In this document: piece after piece, positions 14,401 through 29,400 of the stretch | Layout: each line of letters opens with the position of its first letter | Numbering within the stretch: the first letter of the stretch is position 1 | Source: Xiphias gladius | Lineage: Eukaryota; Chordata; Actinopteri; Istiophoriformes; Xiphiidae | Assembly (NCBI RefSeq): GCF_016859285.1 | Contig: NC_053408.1 | Span: 5,358,213 to 5,422,212, forward strand | DNA: 64,000 bases | Direction of reading: 5' to 3' | The notes under the pieces: generated by a model | The model's database searches: none | What the model saw: the letters and a program-made list of their open reading frames with translations, nothing else | What the model was told of the DNA's origin: nothing | Program-made: the position numbers and the translations under genes

Positions 14401-17400
14401 TCCTTTCCTGCAGGTACACCATTCAGGACCTCCTGGAACACCCCTTCCTCCACGAGAACAACGGCGTGCACGTGGAGCTGGCAGAGGAGGACGACATGGT
14501 GAAGTCGGGCCTGAAGCTGTGGCTGCGCATGGACGACACCAAGAAGCTCAACGGGAAGTACAAGGACAACAACGCCATCGAGTTCCTCTTTGAGCTCTAC
14601 AAAGACGTGCCCGAGGAGGTGTCTCAGGAGATGGTAGGCTGACACACGGGACACGATGTTGTGAGGTCAACCTTTACTGCTTTACTGCCCCAATTTCGTA
14701 GCAGCCATTAGCGAGGAAATTGAATAATCTAATTTCCAGATTAACAGATAGAGGCGACTCCAGCCAACCCCCCCATGTTCTCTGCATCCTGATCCTGGTC
14801 GGTGATGATAACGTTTAACAAGTTTTCAGGAGGAAGGTTGACTGGATATATGGTATTTTCCCCTAACGTTTTTAACACAATTAAGCACCGATTTACTCCT
14901 CACAAGAGAATTTTCCTCATCTTGATGCTTTAAAGAAAAGGCAATGTAGTTAGATGACGGCCTAAAGTAGCCTCATTTTGTAAGGGTTCTCGTAACTAAT
15001 TATTTTCTTTCGATAAAAATAATATTCCTAGTTAATTCACAGATGAGACAAGAGGTGTACAGTTTCAAGGTGTTAATAATTCCATGGATATTGCACATTT
15101 TGTGGAAATTTTTACGTTTACATACAGATATTAATTCGTTTCGGAGATCCTGTTATAGGCTAAACTAACATCATATCACATAGCCGGTGTTATGACACTT
15201 GAGACGGTGAAAGCAGCCTCACTAACGCATACCAGCATCATTATACGTCTTTTATGGTTCTGCTATGACAGCAGAAACATTGAAATGTGCTCCAGCCCAT
15301 AAAGAGAAAGCCTTGCCGAGTACGTCAAGGGCACGGCTCAACATTTAATCATCGGTGGTTCGAAATGTGAGAGCATGTCTCAGGAAGCAGCCGAGGTCAC
15401 GTCTTTAATAATATAATGGCTCTCTTGCTTGTTACGAAACAGGCCCTTATGTCCTCCAGAACCCCCTCTGCAGAGGTCACTTTTAATGAAAATACAAGCC
15501 ACAATTCCTTACTTGTTTACCTCTTTTTGGTAGTTTTCGTCAAGATCAAATTTGGTATCGGCAGGGGACATCTAGTCCGGGCGATCTGCTGTAATCTGAC
15601 TATGTGTTGAGAGGCAAGTTCAGACCGTCTCACTCTGCTGGACTGGGTGTCACAAGAGGCTGTGCAAGACGGCGAACCGATAGAGGGACGCAGTCTTATA
15701 AAAGAAAAGCTTTTGTCACTTCAAAGGAATGGCTGTTGATGACAAATCTTGCACGGTCAGGTCATTAAGTGCAACAGACCTGCGTAGATTGTCTACATAC
15801 TGCAGCGGCACACCATGGACCGTGACTTATACTCTCGTTCGTGTTGTGCCCTGACCATTTTTGTGTGTTGTTATGCAGGTCGTGCTTGGCTTCGTGTGCG
15901 AGGCAGACTTCAAGCTCGTGGCCAAGGCCATACGGGACAGGGTGACGGCCATCAAGCGGCAGAGAGAGAAGCTGAGGCGGCAGGCAGAGGAGCGGAAGAA
16001 GAAGCAGGAGCGAGAAGCCATAGAGGAAGAACCCGAGCCTCAGCTCCCTTCACCTAAAGTCAGCAGTGCTCTTGCAGCAGAGTCCCCCACCCCAGCCCTG
16101 ACGCCTCCGGCCCCCATCACGTCCCCCGTCACAAGCTCTGTGGACTCTGGTGTCAGCTCCAACTACCCTGCAGAACCAGAGGAGCCCGAGGCAGACCAGC
16201 ACTTCCACATCCGCCACAACAGCCTGTCCTCGGCCAACTGTGAGCCCCCTAATGTAACATCCCGTACCAGGAAAATGTTTTAGAGTCTCTCCATGTTTTC
16301 CTGATTCATGTGGTGATTACAACCTTTTAGGCTCATAATACATGATAGTGAACCAACTGGTTCATGATAGTGAACCAGTTGGTTTGATAGTGTTATCTCA
16401 TACACTTGTCCCTGAAACACTTAGATTTGACCTGACAACAGTGCTTTAATCCAAATGGCTTTGTATTATCATGAGTCCTGAAATTTCTAGTATGGTGACT
16501 TTTATGAACTAGTGAATGTTGTTAAAATTAAAAAAAAAAAACTTAAATATAAATTAAACTGCTTTGCTTTCGCATTATTATTATTATTATTATCATGAGC
16601 TTGTATAGTATAAAGCATTTGAATACATTTCTAAAATGTACTACTTGAAATCCGTGGTGGAATAAGTATTTATATCGTAACTTGAATAAAACTGGCATTA
16701 TTTGACAATAAAAACACTCTTATACTGTTGAAAGTAAAAATCCTGCATTCAAAAGTAAAAGTAAAAATATAGAATCTGCAAAAATATCAGCAAAATGTAT
16801 TAAAAGTATCAAACGCAACAATACTCATTATGCAGAATGGCCCTTTTAAGAGGGTAATATTACAAATATTATATAATTGGATTATTATTACCGGTGCATT
16901 CACATGCATTAATGTGAAAATGGGTCATTAAAATGAGGTGGAGCTAATTTCAACTATTTTATATACTGTTGGATAGTTTAACCTATAACAGTGCACTATG
17001 TTTTATAAGTCAATCATATGTTTGAGAGAACATTTTAATTTGAAAAGTAACCAGTAACTGTCAGATAAATGTGGTGGAGTAAACAGTCATATTTTCTTCG
17101 TCTGAAATGTAGTGGCGTAGTAGTAGAAAGTAGCGTGAAAATTTATTCAAGTACAAGTATCTCAACATTATAATTGTATGTACAGCACTTGAGTCGATAT
17201 ACTTAGTTATATTCCAGCACTGTTTGAAACCAAATTAATACTATAGCTTAATTCATGTTTCAGTCATATGTGTATCAAATTAGTCTGTCAGCGTTAAAAC
17301 TTCGACCTCTCAATTTGAATTGTTTTGTGTTCGGGTAAAAAAAACTCATCATAGAGTCCGGAGACAAAAGTTTTTCACTGCATTAGCTGTACAATTGTAC

Positions 17401-20400
17401 TGATCAGGAAGCCGTTCTGCTCTCAGAGCACATGGGAGGCATACAGTGAAATGTGAAACTAGGGATAACTAAATTATTCAGTCCCTGTAAGTCTTCTTCC
17501 ATGTTGTTTGTGCAAGAATGTTATAGTTATTGAACATGTCTCTGTTTTCATCTAAAACAATCGCCCAAATATTCTTTTTGGAGATTTCAGTGAATCAGTC
17601 TGATCAAGTTTTCTGTATTGGTGTCATTGACATTGTGTCATTGTGGGGTCATCAGATGTGTGCTTTTCATGTGTGCCTGGCTGGGTGTGTGCGTTTGTGT
17701 GTGTCTGTGTGTGTGTGTGTGTGTGTGTGGGGGTGGGTATATGGTACAGTTTGTGTCAGTCTAGCAGACAACACCATTGGTCACATGCCAATGGTTCTAT
17801 GTCCTTTGTTGAAACAGCTGACTGCGAGACGGACGGCTATCTGAGCTCCTCTGGACTTCAGGATCCGCTGGAGGCCGGCAGCTTCAACACGCCCACGACC
17901 CCACCCACCATGCACACTGACACGCCGACTATAAACAGTCTCCCCATCCCAGCCCTCCGGTTCCCCTCGGTGAGTTGCCTCAATAAAGAGCTTGTTATCA
18001 AAGTGGAACTCAGGGGGTGGAGGTGGAAAGGGTGACTTTCAGGACTTTACGAGGCCTCCTTTATCAACATTTGTCAGTCTAAAACAGTGCTCGCACAGAG
18101 TTATGTAAACAATATATGGTTGAAAAGTAACATTTTACAATACGGTACATAAAACCCTTGGGTGTGCGTGAGAAAGAAATCATACCTAACTGGTAATAAA
18201 TAAATAAAAAAAACAGAACTGTTCAGAATCAAGAACCATAGGGGATATTTTTAAGCTACTTCACGAAAAAGTTCATTAGCATTGCTCATTGATTTACTGT
18301 AAAATAGCCATAATATTGTGTATCTGCTTTAACAGTTAAATTATTTTCCTACACAGCAAAAGAATAGTGTCTATCTTATCTGTTTTTTCTGTGTTCAAAA
18401 TGACAATGCTAACGTGCTGATGTTTTACAGGTATAATGTTTACCATGTTCACCATCTTGGTTTAACATGTTAGCATGCTAACATTTGCCAATTAGCACTA
18501 AACACAAAGTACAGATGAGGCTGATGGGAATGTCTTTAGTCCTGCAAGTATTTTGTCATAAACCAAAGTCCTGGGCAAATTTTGACCCAATTAAGGTGCA
18601 TATTACAATTCATCATGAGGGGGACGTGAATGTCTGAGCCACATTTCATGGCTCCATCCAACAGTTAGTGAAATATATCACTCAGAATCACAAAAGTCCA
18701 CCTTGTGTTGTGACTAGAGGAAGGTCAGAGGATCAGCAAAATCAGTAGGCTTCGTCGTTTGGGGGCCACAAAATTTTATGGCAATCCATCCACTAATTAT
18801 TGAAATAGTTCAGTCTGGACAAGGACTGCGGACTGAGTGACTTTCCCCTATCTAGAGCCGTAGATATATATCTATATATATAGATATATATCTATATAGA
18901 GAGAGAGAGAGATAGATATATATAGATATAGAAAGAGAGAGAGAGAGATCTTGGTGCTATTTTATTGTTCTTTTTTTCTTGTTATTTTGTACTGACATAA
19001 ATTGTAATTTGATGCTTTGGCAACATTTTTATAAAATTTCGTGCCAATAAAGCACCTTTGAATTTTAACAAATTAATGAAAGTCTTTATCCGCGTTTACC
19101 TTAACACATTTCTCACTTCTATTCACAGAGTATTGCAGTATCCAACAACATAGAACTTGGAAACGCAGGGCTCCCCAGTGGCTTCAACTCCCCTGTGGAC
19201 AGGTAAAGCTCTTCAGCCTCCTTTTTCTCTTTTTCTTGCCATCCAAGGAACAATGAAGTTCAATAGTCGCTTCTTTATAAGTTGGAGACCTGAAAATCAA
19301 TTTGAACTTAGTAGAAATGCGTGGTCCTCCCACTATAACTGCTCCTCCTCCACATCTGTGGGGCTGTGACAACAAGCTTGAGGCAATCAACAGGCTCCTT
19401 TGTGTTTTTATTGCAGTGAGGCAGAATGGACCCTTGCAGGTTTCTGTGTGACTGAGTCTCAGATGTTGTGGAGGCCTTGTTTTCCATGTTGGTGGGATAT
19501 TAGGAAAAGAGGGGCTTTAGTCTCGGCATGAGAGCCGATAATGGACGTGTAGGTCATGTTTGTGTTGAGGGGTTTTCATCTGGGTTCCATCTTCTGTTCA
19601 GAGACTTATGTTTCATAATTATAATGTCGCTGTGCACAGCTGTGATTCATACTAAGGCTAAAAATAATGATTCTTTTCATAACCGAATAGTTATTTGGTT
19701 TATTTTTTTTAATTCATCAATCGATTGTTTAGTCTTAACAATAATTCTATGGCCAAGGTCTACAAATTGCTTGTTTTGTGTGACGAACAGTCCAAAACCC
19801 AAAGATGTTCAGTTTATTACAATGTTAAATTAAGAAAAGCAGCAAATCCGGACTTACGTGATTAATCCATTGTCAAAACTCTTGTCAATTAATTTTAAAA
19901 ATGTATTTGTTTGCTTGAATACAGTAAATTCTGTGTTTTTTCGGAAGTTGGTCCTCCACGGTTGACACTTGATCTGACTTGTCAATGGTAGATTGAAATA
20001 AATGTCCAGTCTAGTTGAGTATCAAATTTCATAACAGCTTAGGCATGCACTGTTTAGTACCCAAAACACACTCCCAGTTGCTTAATTCGTCCTCTGAGAA
20101 AAGCCCAGGAATACTGATGAGCAGAATTGCTTTCAAAGATCAAAAAACCGAGGGAATCATTTGCAATATCAACACAAATGGTTGACCTTACTGTGTTTCA
20201 TTTCCACGCGCTCACTGTTGAAAGGTGAAAACAGGCTCTGCATTGAACTAAAGTTACCTGTGAGGCGGGTGGTTTTTAAATGGAGACGGGTGGACACTGC
20301 CAATCAGTAGGCTTGTAAATGTTTGCAGCCAGCGCTGGGGAGGTGGACGGAGGGGGGAGTCTGTGACCGCAGAAATCCAAAAGGGCCCAGGAGACGCAAT

Positions 20401-23400
20401 TAGCTGGACCAAAGCTTTTTATAAAAAACACTGAATGTTCTCCAGTTCTCCGAAACCTAAAACTCGTTCATTGTATAAATACAACAGATCACTTGGACAT
20501 GTTGCTTCCTCTGGATGGACACCAGCTTTCTATAGACTCTGAACAGGCCTTGTTAAAGTGTATTCTTTAACTTAAGTGTTTACACCCAAGGGACGCGCCA
20601 CTGTAGCACATCATGACTTTATTTGACATTTCAGAGTGCTGTTTATTATTTTGTGTGATGCCAAGATAATCAGCAATGATAGATATTCAGTTCTTTTTAC
20701 ATTTCTGTTGTAGGTGATGAATTGACTCGACTGAAATTGCCGCACGAGGAATGTTTCGGTGGCTTTTTTCAGGGCGCACTTTTCTGACCAGTGGCATGTC
20801 TAATTTATGCCTTTTGCAGCTACGCCTCCGATGTGACTTCAGGCCTGAGTGACGGCTATGAGGGCCTATCAGAGAAGAGTGAGAAAACGGCTGCGAGGCG
20901 AACTGCTGCAAAGCTGTTCAGGAGGAGGGCGCGCTCACGGCTGCGCATCACAGGGGTACAATAAATCAAAAGTTTTGTTTAATTAAAACAATGCGAATGC
21001 ATTTGAGCACATCCCAAACAAATAAATCCACCAGCTGGATTGAATGATCGAATTAGTGGAGGCATTTTGTTTATGAGCGAGCAGTGAGGCTCCACCCTGG
21101 TTATCTGAAGTTATCAACAGCCATGCTGTTCTTCCCCCAGCATCTGCAGTACAATTCTCCTCTGATCAGGCCACTCTGTGGTCTTCTAACGAGCATGTTT
21201 TGACTGGAGGCAGAGGCAAACAAATCACGCATAGCAACATGTGCATACAGTGGTGCAAAGAGGGCATAGTTACAATACACACATAATCCCACCGCATGTC
21301 ACAGTAGACCCACACACGTTTGCCAACACGCACACACGCAAGTATACAAAAACAAATTGTCCCTCCCGTGTTTATCTGTGCTCAGTGTTTTAAGAGAGTA
21401 AACAGGCACCTGTCATTACCACTGATCCTGTCCCTCTCTGCAGCTCTCTGATAAAGTGGACCGGGTGGTGGAGTGTCAGCTGCAGACGCACAACGACAAG
21501 ATGGTGACTTTCAAGTTCGACCTGGACGGAGATAACCCTGAAGACATCGCTGCCGTCATGGTGGGTCATTGGTAGTGCTTAGTCACTGGCCAAGCAGGTA
21601 TCAGATTCAAAATGTCAATAATAAAACAATTCGATCCGGTTAAAAGAATGAAAGTTGATGATTCTGATCTGGGACATAGGCAATTGGATTTTTTTTTTTT
21701 TTTTTTTAGTGATAACTGCAAAAGAAGTGCAAATAGATTCCTGAATCTATACCCTTAGAAATCAATTTCATTTCAAATCAGTATAATATAAATTTTTTTT
21801 TTTTTTGGGTGCTGAGATGGAAGTTTGATCTCTCTGTGTGTCCTGAATGAAAAGTGAACCTATGTACCACTCTACCTATGCTAGACAGCAGACACGCTGG
21901 TCACAAGTGACATCGACAGGATATCTACCAAAAGTTTGCTAACAAAAGCTAGTGGTCTTATCAGATCTAGTACGGCTGTAGCAGCAAAAACCCTGATTGT
22001 ATGGTAGTTTTTATTGATTATTAGTTAAACTTTTCATTTTTAAAAGCAAAAATATGCTATTTCTTCTTCCAAACATCACATATATCATTTAAAATGAGAC
22101 AGAAGATGTCATAAATGCAGTGGAAATGGAAATGATCTTTGTTTAACCTCTGAAATTCGCATGGCCGTCATTTATCAAGGGACATAATCAGTCCTTTTGA
22201 GAGACTGAACCTGCTAGAACCTTTTAGGATTTGTACAGAAATAAATGAATGAACTCACTCTGTCAGCTGATAAGTCTGGCAGATTCCTGTATCTCAGCTG
22301 AACGAACGCATGATTTATCCTGCTTCTAGTTAACAGCCTTATGGTTGTCGATCCTGACTCCCGCTGATATTACATCTAACTTACTGAGAAGTCGGTGAAG
22401 CGGGTCCCCCTCTCTTGTTGTCTTTAAGCTTCATTTGAGGCTGGTGCGTAGAGAGGTATGTAGTGTACATGCAAGAACTTGCGTGATGAGGCAGCGTGTG
22501 CAGCACCGCTTTTTGTTCACTGAACGCACTGTTTTCCCGACTTTTAAAACACAGTGGGCTTTTGTTTACTGAGTCTGGGCGCAGTGGGGGCTCTTGGCAT
22601 CACAACAGCCCCCGTGGTTCTCAGTGCTGGGTTTTAAAAGGTTTGAATTATGCCATGCTGACAGGAAACGGTCACCACGCCCCAGCCCACAATTCACAGC
22701 AACAGTCAGGACTGCATGAATATGCAAAACTCAAAACCGCCTCTAACAAACTGCTGTATTGTGGATTTACATGAGTTGGTTTATGTATGTTTTCCTAAGA
22801 ATAAGTATTAACTGAGGGTAGGTGTGTGCGTTCTGGAGTGGGTAGATTTTACGGACGGACACACAAATAGACTAGACTGCGTATACCTCGAATTATTTGC
22901 AGTGGTGAAAAATACATTTACTCAAGTACTGTGCCTAAGTACAATTTAAAAGTACTTTAACTTTCCATTTTCTGCTACTTTATACTCCTACATTTTGGTG
23001 CAAAATGGGGGTTTTTTTTGTACCGCACATTACTTAATTTACAGCTATTGTTATCGGTAACTTTGCAGCTTTTATATAAAAGAACACATGATGAACTTCT
23101 AAGATATGATACATTTTTATACACTGAGTATTACCATTGCAGTCATATAATATATCATAACATAACACTCGTAGGGGGCATATTTTTGCATTATCTGTAC
23201 GTTTCCTTTTACTTTTTGACACCTAGAGTACATTTTGCCGATAACAACTGTATTCTTAGGTTTTCCGTGTCGTTTAAAATGGCAAATGCTTGTAACAGTT
23301 TATCTTCAGATTGTGTCATTGCACCTTTTACTCAAGTACCTGAATGCGTCTTTCACCACTCTCCTTTTTCTTGTCTAGGTGCACAACGAGTTCATCCTAC

Positions 23401-26400
23401 CATCGGAGAAGGAGGGCTTCATCTACCGCATGGGCGACATCATCAAACGGGCCGAGGCTCTGATGGCCAAAGACCAGCCGGTCCACTCCAGCGGGCACCG
23501 ACTCCCCCAGCCTGCTTTTCACAGCGGGGTTAACACGCTGTCTTCCTCACAGGTCAGCAGCAGCAGGAGCACCTGCTCCTTTAGCTGAGAACAAAGCAGT
23601 AACAGTGACTAAGTGTTTATGTCACTGTGCTGTCTGATCATCATAAATTACATCAACTATAGTGTGTCTAGCTGAGCTCATCTAAGGCGGACCTATAAAT
23701 CTATTGCAAATAGAAAGCTGTAGAGTAGTGCTTCCTGCAATGGAAGTGAAAAAAGAACTCAGTTGAGTGCTTTCGTCACTGTCCACAGTCACCCCTGAGA
23801 CTTGCCCTTAAAGATACAAGGTTAAGTGTTCTTAAGGCCACCTGAGGTAGCGCTTTCATTTGGAACATAACGTTACTAAAAGCACTGATGTCATAAAACC
23901 CTCTGATTTGTGGAAACATACCCCATGCCTCCTTTTTTTTTTCACATTTATTTTTGCCCACAACCACAGATCCTTTTCAGTGCTTACACAGAAATGAACT
24001 TTCCACCATATCTATACACATTAAATGGGTAAAATAAATTATGCTTGGATTTATTGAACCTTTTCTGATTTAAGAATCTGTGAAGCTGTAAAATGAAGAC
24101 CTCCAGGAAAAAAAAAGAGTTGTTAAGAGCAGTGCCACCCTTTACGAGATATGACCTAATGCCTAACCAGACACAGTTTGTCCACTTAAGGGAAAGAAGT
24201 GTCTGTTCTGCCAGGATATATTCCATTGTAGAATGCAAAGAACAAATATCCCTGTGCCCTCTAGTAAAAATAATCTCAGATGTTTGTAAATGATGGAGAA
24301 TAGAGTAACGTGTGGTTTCATGTGGGACAAGAGACAAGTAAGAGCAGTAAACCTCTAACTTTAACTATCAACCTCGTTGGCCACATTTCCGACCCCCTGG
24401 CTACATAATTACCCTGAACCACTTTGGACAAATCTCTCCTGGCTTCGCTCCAGCATCCGATTAAAAACACTACATGGACCGCATCTCCTAAGAATCATTA
24501 TGGCTGCTCTCCCCAGCACTGTCCTGCCAAAAAACCAGACCAACCTAGTTAAGTCAGGAAGGAACCCACAAGCCCAGAGACTCATCAATCTGTCTGTACT
24601 CTGGCTAACTCTGAGGTAGGGTGCTATTCTGAGAGTCTTGGGAAGAGACACAGACTATAAATGGAGGTTGACTCTCTGGACAGCAATGCTAGTCACAGCA
24701 GTGCTTTGAGCTAAATGCTAACCTCAGCGTGCTAACATCGCAAAAACAACGGTAACATGCTGATATTCAGCAGTTATAATGTTTACCAATTTAACGAACG
24801 TTTGCTAATTAGTCCTAAAAGAAAAAATATAAAAGTCATTAGTTTTCCAAGTATTTAGTCTGTACTGGACAAATTAAAAATTTTGACCTGATTATGACGG
24901 TAGATAAAATGTTAAGGTATCACCAAACTATTTCAATTCATCCTGGGAGAGGACATGAATATACTATAAACCAAATTTCATGGCAATCCAATCAGCAGTT
25001 GTTAGATATTTGTTGTTGAGTTATTTCACTCAATACACGCCAGTGTCTTCCTTATGGCGGCACTAGAGGGAAAGTTAGGAGATTACCACAATCATTAGGA
25101 TACATAATCTGGAGGCCACGGATGTCTGTACAAAATTTTGTGCCAATCCATCCAGTGGGTGTGGAGATATTTTCTCTTCACTCAAGTGAACACCTTGGCC
25201 TGCTGGTGATGCTAGAAGAGATGTCAGGGGATCACCACAGTTATTAGGATTTATACTCTGGGAACCATGAGTGTCCTGACAACATTGCATGGCAATCCAT
25301 CCATTAGTCGTTGAGATATTTCAGTGTGGACCAAAGCGGTGGACCGAGCGACAGACCGAGCGACAGATCTTCATTGCCATTCCTTGAGTCATGCTGTCAG
25401 CTTGGCTAAAAAAATCAGCCGAAAACAATTCTCAGTTTACCTGCCTCTTGGCTTTTGCAGACGGACCTGGATTAGAGTGGCCAGAGATCCAGGTTATGGA
25501 GGTTAAAAGACTTTCCATAAAATGACCTTGTATAAATCCACAAGCAATAATAGTTATATAAACTGGTTAATAACATGGGTAACACAGTACTGACAGAAAA
25601 CTGAAGTCCACCTAATACATGTTGCACTACACTGACAAGTAACACAACATCGTACACCTGAGGTCAGGTCTCAGGGTCACCTACATCATCTGAAGTCTGA
25701 AACAACCAGTGCTTTAGCGTCATGCTAAAACGGGCATTACATGGATTTCACATTCATGTAAGTCACCTTACGAGGAGTTACTACACAGCCTGTGAAAACA
25801 GTTGCATAATATCTTGTGTGGTTTTGGAGAATCATTGTCAAGTCTGAAAAAATTACCCAACAGCCACCAACTGGGTATTTTAGCTTGGGCTTGGAGACTA
25901 CAAATTTTTATAGCAGAAACCCTGTTTTTAAGCTTTTCCAGTATTTGGGGACTAGATACTGGGGACTAAAATTTATGATAACATCTGTGTCTCAGAAGTC
26001 CCCCAACTTAATGGAGTTGAAACATGGAGCTCTCCTTTAAAGACTTAAGCAGCATGAAGGTACTGCAGTGTTTTTACTAAAGTAGTACTACATTTATATG
26101 AACACAGTACGCTTCAGTCTAGCCTTCTACCCACCTACTGCTGCTGAGTCATACCATACTTAAAGAAAGTCACTCGTCGATGCAACTGTGAGACTACAGT
26201 GCATAATAGGATATTTCAGCATTTTTGTCAATAATGAATAGAAATGGAGACTGAGTTTTATCAACTGTGCTCTTTTACAGCCTAATCTGCACAGTCACAC
26301 CCTGCCTCGAACACACTCATCCTCTTCTCTGCCCGGTAAGCCTCACGTCTGTGCTGATTAACTTAGTTCGCCCATTAATGATATGAATCTAAAAGTGAAT

Positions 26401-29400
26401 TGCTGTGCTTTTTTAATAATTATATGAAAGTCTGAAATTCACCAAGTAACATTAAGTGTGTGTGAACCGCACAAAGAATGTCTTTCTCACAGCATGTCAG
26501 ATTAACTGGCATTTGTGTGTTTGCATATATTTTACCGTGCATGAGCATTGTGTGTGTTTGTGTGTGTTCGTGCACGGGCATCTACTCATGCATGTGTATG
26601 TCTTGTCTTAGACTTCAGTGTGGCTAACCCGAACGTAGGGGTTTGTGGCTCTCCCCCATGCCCCAATGGAGACGTCTTCAGTGCAGACATTACTTCATCT
26701 GGGCGACCTCTAATACGCTCACAGTCTTTCCACAACGCCCCAGGTAAATAGCCCTCCGCCCCTCCCTCTGGCCCCTACGTGAAGAGGCCTAGCATTGTTT
26801 GCACTGAAAAATTGTTACAGTCCTTTGGCAAAGAATAAGTCAAAGCAAAGCTCAGCTACTTCATAACCACCACCCCCCTCCTCAGGCCCCGTTTTTGGTA
26901 TTGTTCTGACATTCGCATGGCGCCATCCGCCATCCCGACACCTCAAAGCCTTCGTCTGTCTCTGCCTTGCAGCAGGGCCTCTTGGGTAATTACCTCACCT
27001 GAAGGTTGCTTTCTGGCTTTTAGGGAACTGTGAATGCTGTCGCTGTAAACCGTGAGCTGTTCTCGAGTGCTGCGATAGTCGGCAACATCTGTTTGCCAGC
27101 ACAAACTTCTACAGAATTTCCAAGAAAACCTCCTCCCCCCGTCAAAGTCTCCTTCCCAACAGGAGGGGCATTTGGAGTGAATTAAAGTACAAACACATAT
27201 CCTCCATATGCCCCATGTTTAAGCCTCAGCGGCCATCTGAACATCCTCATCCCCTCTTGTCCTGTGTCCCCTCTCGGCTGGATCTCCACTGCACGCTCGC
27301 TTTCGCAATGCCTCTTGGCAACCCGCCACCGTGACAGAGTGTTGCCTAACCTATGTTTCCGTCCGCTCGGAAAAAGCAGAGGCTGGTTTGCATCATCAGC
27401 AACTGGATGTGTGGTTTATAACTGTGGAGCTATTGTTTGGGTAAATGTTAAATCAATGGATGGAGCTGAGATATTGGCATCCTAAACTATTCCTCAAGGA
27501 GTGATGTAGAAATCTTGACTACTTAAATCTCACAATCACACCCAATAAGTTGTGTACACACACGTGTGTTTCATTTAACCTCCTCTTAAATGTCCCACAA
27601 TGGAGCCTTACTCTCTCTATTGATGCTGAATCCCTAAGAGCCATGTAACCCTAGTGCGCAAGTGCTCCGGCTTACGAATGCGATCAGAATCGCATGCTGC
27701 TTTGAGCAAAATGTTTTTGTTCACCATGGAAACCCGTCATCTGGAAGTAGGGAAAGATTTTGCTACACATGGCATATCTCTTGCCAGGGGGTTGACGGAA
27801 GAATTGGACTGACGAAACCCTGAGGAGCAAAGAGAAATGAGTGATCTAACTTGTCTGTCTGGTTCAACTCTGTCCAATATTCAACTGCAACCCTGCTATG
27901 GGTGTAGCTGGTGGGGGGCACTTCTAATGTTTTGATGCACAAATAAATGGGGACATAACAAAACTTTTAAATTTTTTGTACGATTTTCTATTTGCACAGT
28001 TTATACCCAAGATGAATGACTTCAAACCACAAATAAAACTGTAATTATGTCTTTGTCTTCCAGGGTCTCCTCTTCACTATCAGCAACAGCACCACCCCGC
28101 CTCCTTCCTGCCTCACCACCAGCACTACCACTTACCCTTCATGGGCCACACTCACTTCCCATTCCCATACTCGGGCTCTCCGGGTTCTCCCAAGCCAGCG
28201 GGGATTCATACTCCCCTCACACGAGTAGCCAGTAACCCAACCTTCCCCTCTGTTTCCTCCCATGCCCCCGGGTCCCCCAGTCCTCAGAATGAAACCCCAA
28301 GCCCTGGCAGCAACGAGAGCAGCACCCTGTCTCCACCTGCCCCTCAGCATCCCAACATGTGGCCCCCCCACACACAGCCCCTATTTTCCTTGGCCAATGT
28401 CATTTCCATGGCCATGAGCATGGCTCAGTCTTTCATCCCTCCTGCGGGCCTACCCAACCAGGGGATGCCCTCCTTTCCAGGCTTTCACCCCCAGCTACCA
28501 ACTCACATGACCCAACAGTCTGGTTACCCCTCCGTCTACCAGCAACAATACCAAACCTCACCGCTAGAGGTCTCTTACCCAACAGTGGGCATCCAAGCGC
28601 AGAACAACGTCTACCACAGCCCTGAGAATACGCCTCAATTGGACGGAACCGGTTTTCCTCAGAGCAGTCATCCGAGCTGGCCGCATCCTGCCTCTCCACC
28701 TTCCATACCTTCCACCCCTACCGTGGCTCCTCAGGAGCCTCTGCAACAGGTTGGACTCTCCAGTCCCCCCAGCCTGAACCAGGAGGACAGTCTCCACAGT
28801 TACGTGGCCCCATACTCAGCACAGGTTCCAGCCCAGGCTAAACCCAAACCACAAGTCTCCAGTTCAAGCTCCTCGTCAGATCTTTCCCCATCACCCCCAG
28901 AGAGCCCCGAAAGCACTGTGAGTCATCACTACTCTTATCTCAGGGATGTATATCTGTCAAGATTTTTAAAGCCATGTTGTATGCATGCAAATTAGTGCTA
29001 AAATGATGAGTCAATTAATCAGTGAGTCCATCAGCCGAAAATGAATCAAAAATTGTGATTATTGATTAATTTTTTAGGTCATTTATTAAGCAACAGTGCC
29101 ATTCGACATTCACTGGTTCCACTTGCCCGAATGTGGAGCTCTTGCCTCCTTTCTCTTTATTAAATTTTTGTAAACTGAACATCTCTTTAGGTTTTGAAGG
29201 ATAACATCACATCTGGCTCAATACCCAATCCGCTGTAGCGCTAACGCTAATAATATTTGTGCTCTCTGTCTAGTTATCATCCTTCAGCACCCAATTGCAC
29301 CCCAGCGTACCTGAGATCAATGCCAGTAGCCCAAAGCCGAAAGCCTCTCCCACTAAATCTGGTAAGAAATTCCGTGCATGTTAACGTGTTCCTAGAACAG

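Larger units (their letters stand above)
16240..17817 (+). other. wnk4: wnk4 intron 7
   Basis: Holds a perfect 14-bp hairpin, a short-inverted-repeat element (16653-17222) and a GT microsatellite. Confidence 0.85.
17970..19128 (+). other. wnk4: wnk4 intron 8
   Basis: Mostly the repeat 18395-18845 and the microsatellite after it. Confidence 0.85.

Noticed and set aside
24377..24651. 80-codon frames on both strands in wnk4 intron 12
   Set aside because: Lies in repeat-derived sequence and has no splice phase compatible with exons 12 and 13.
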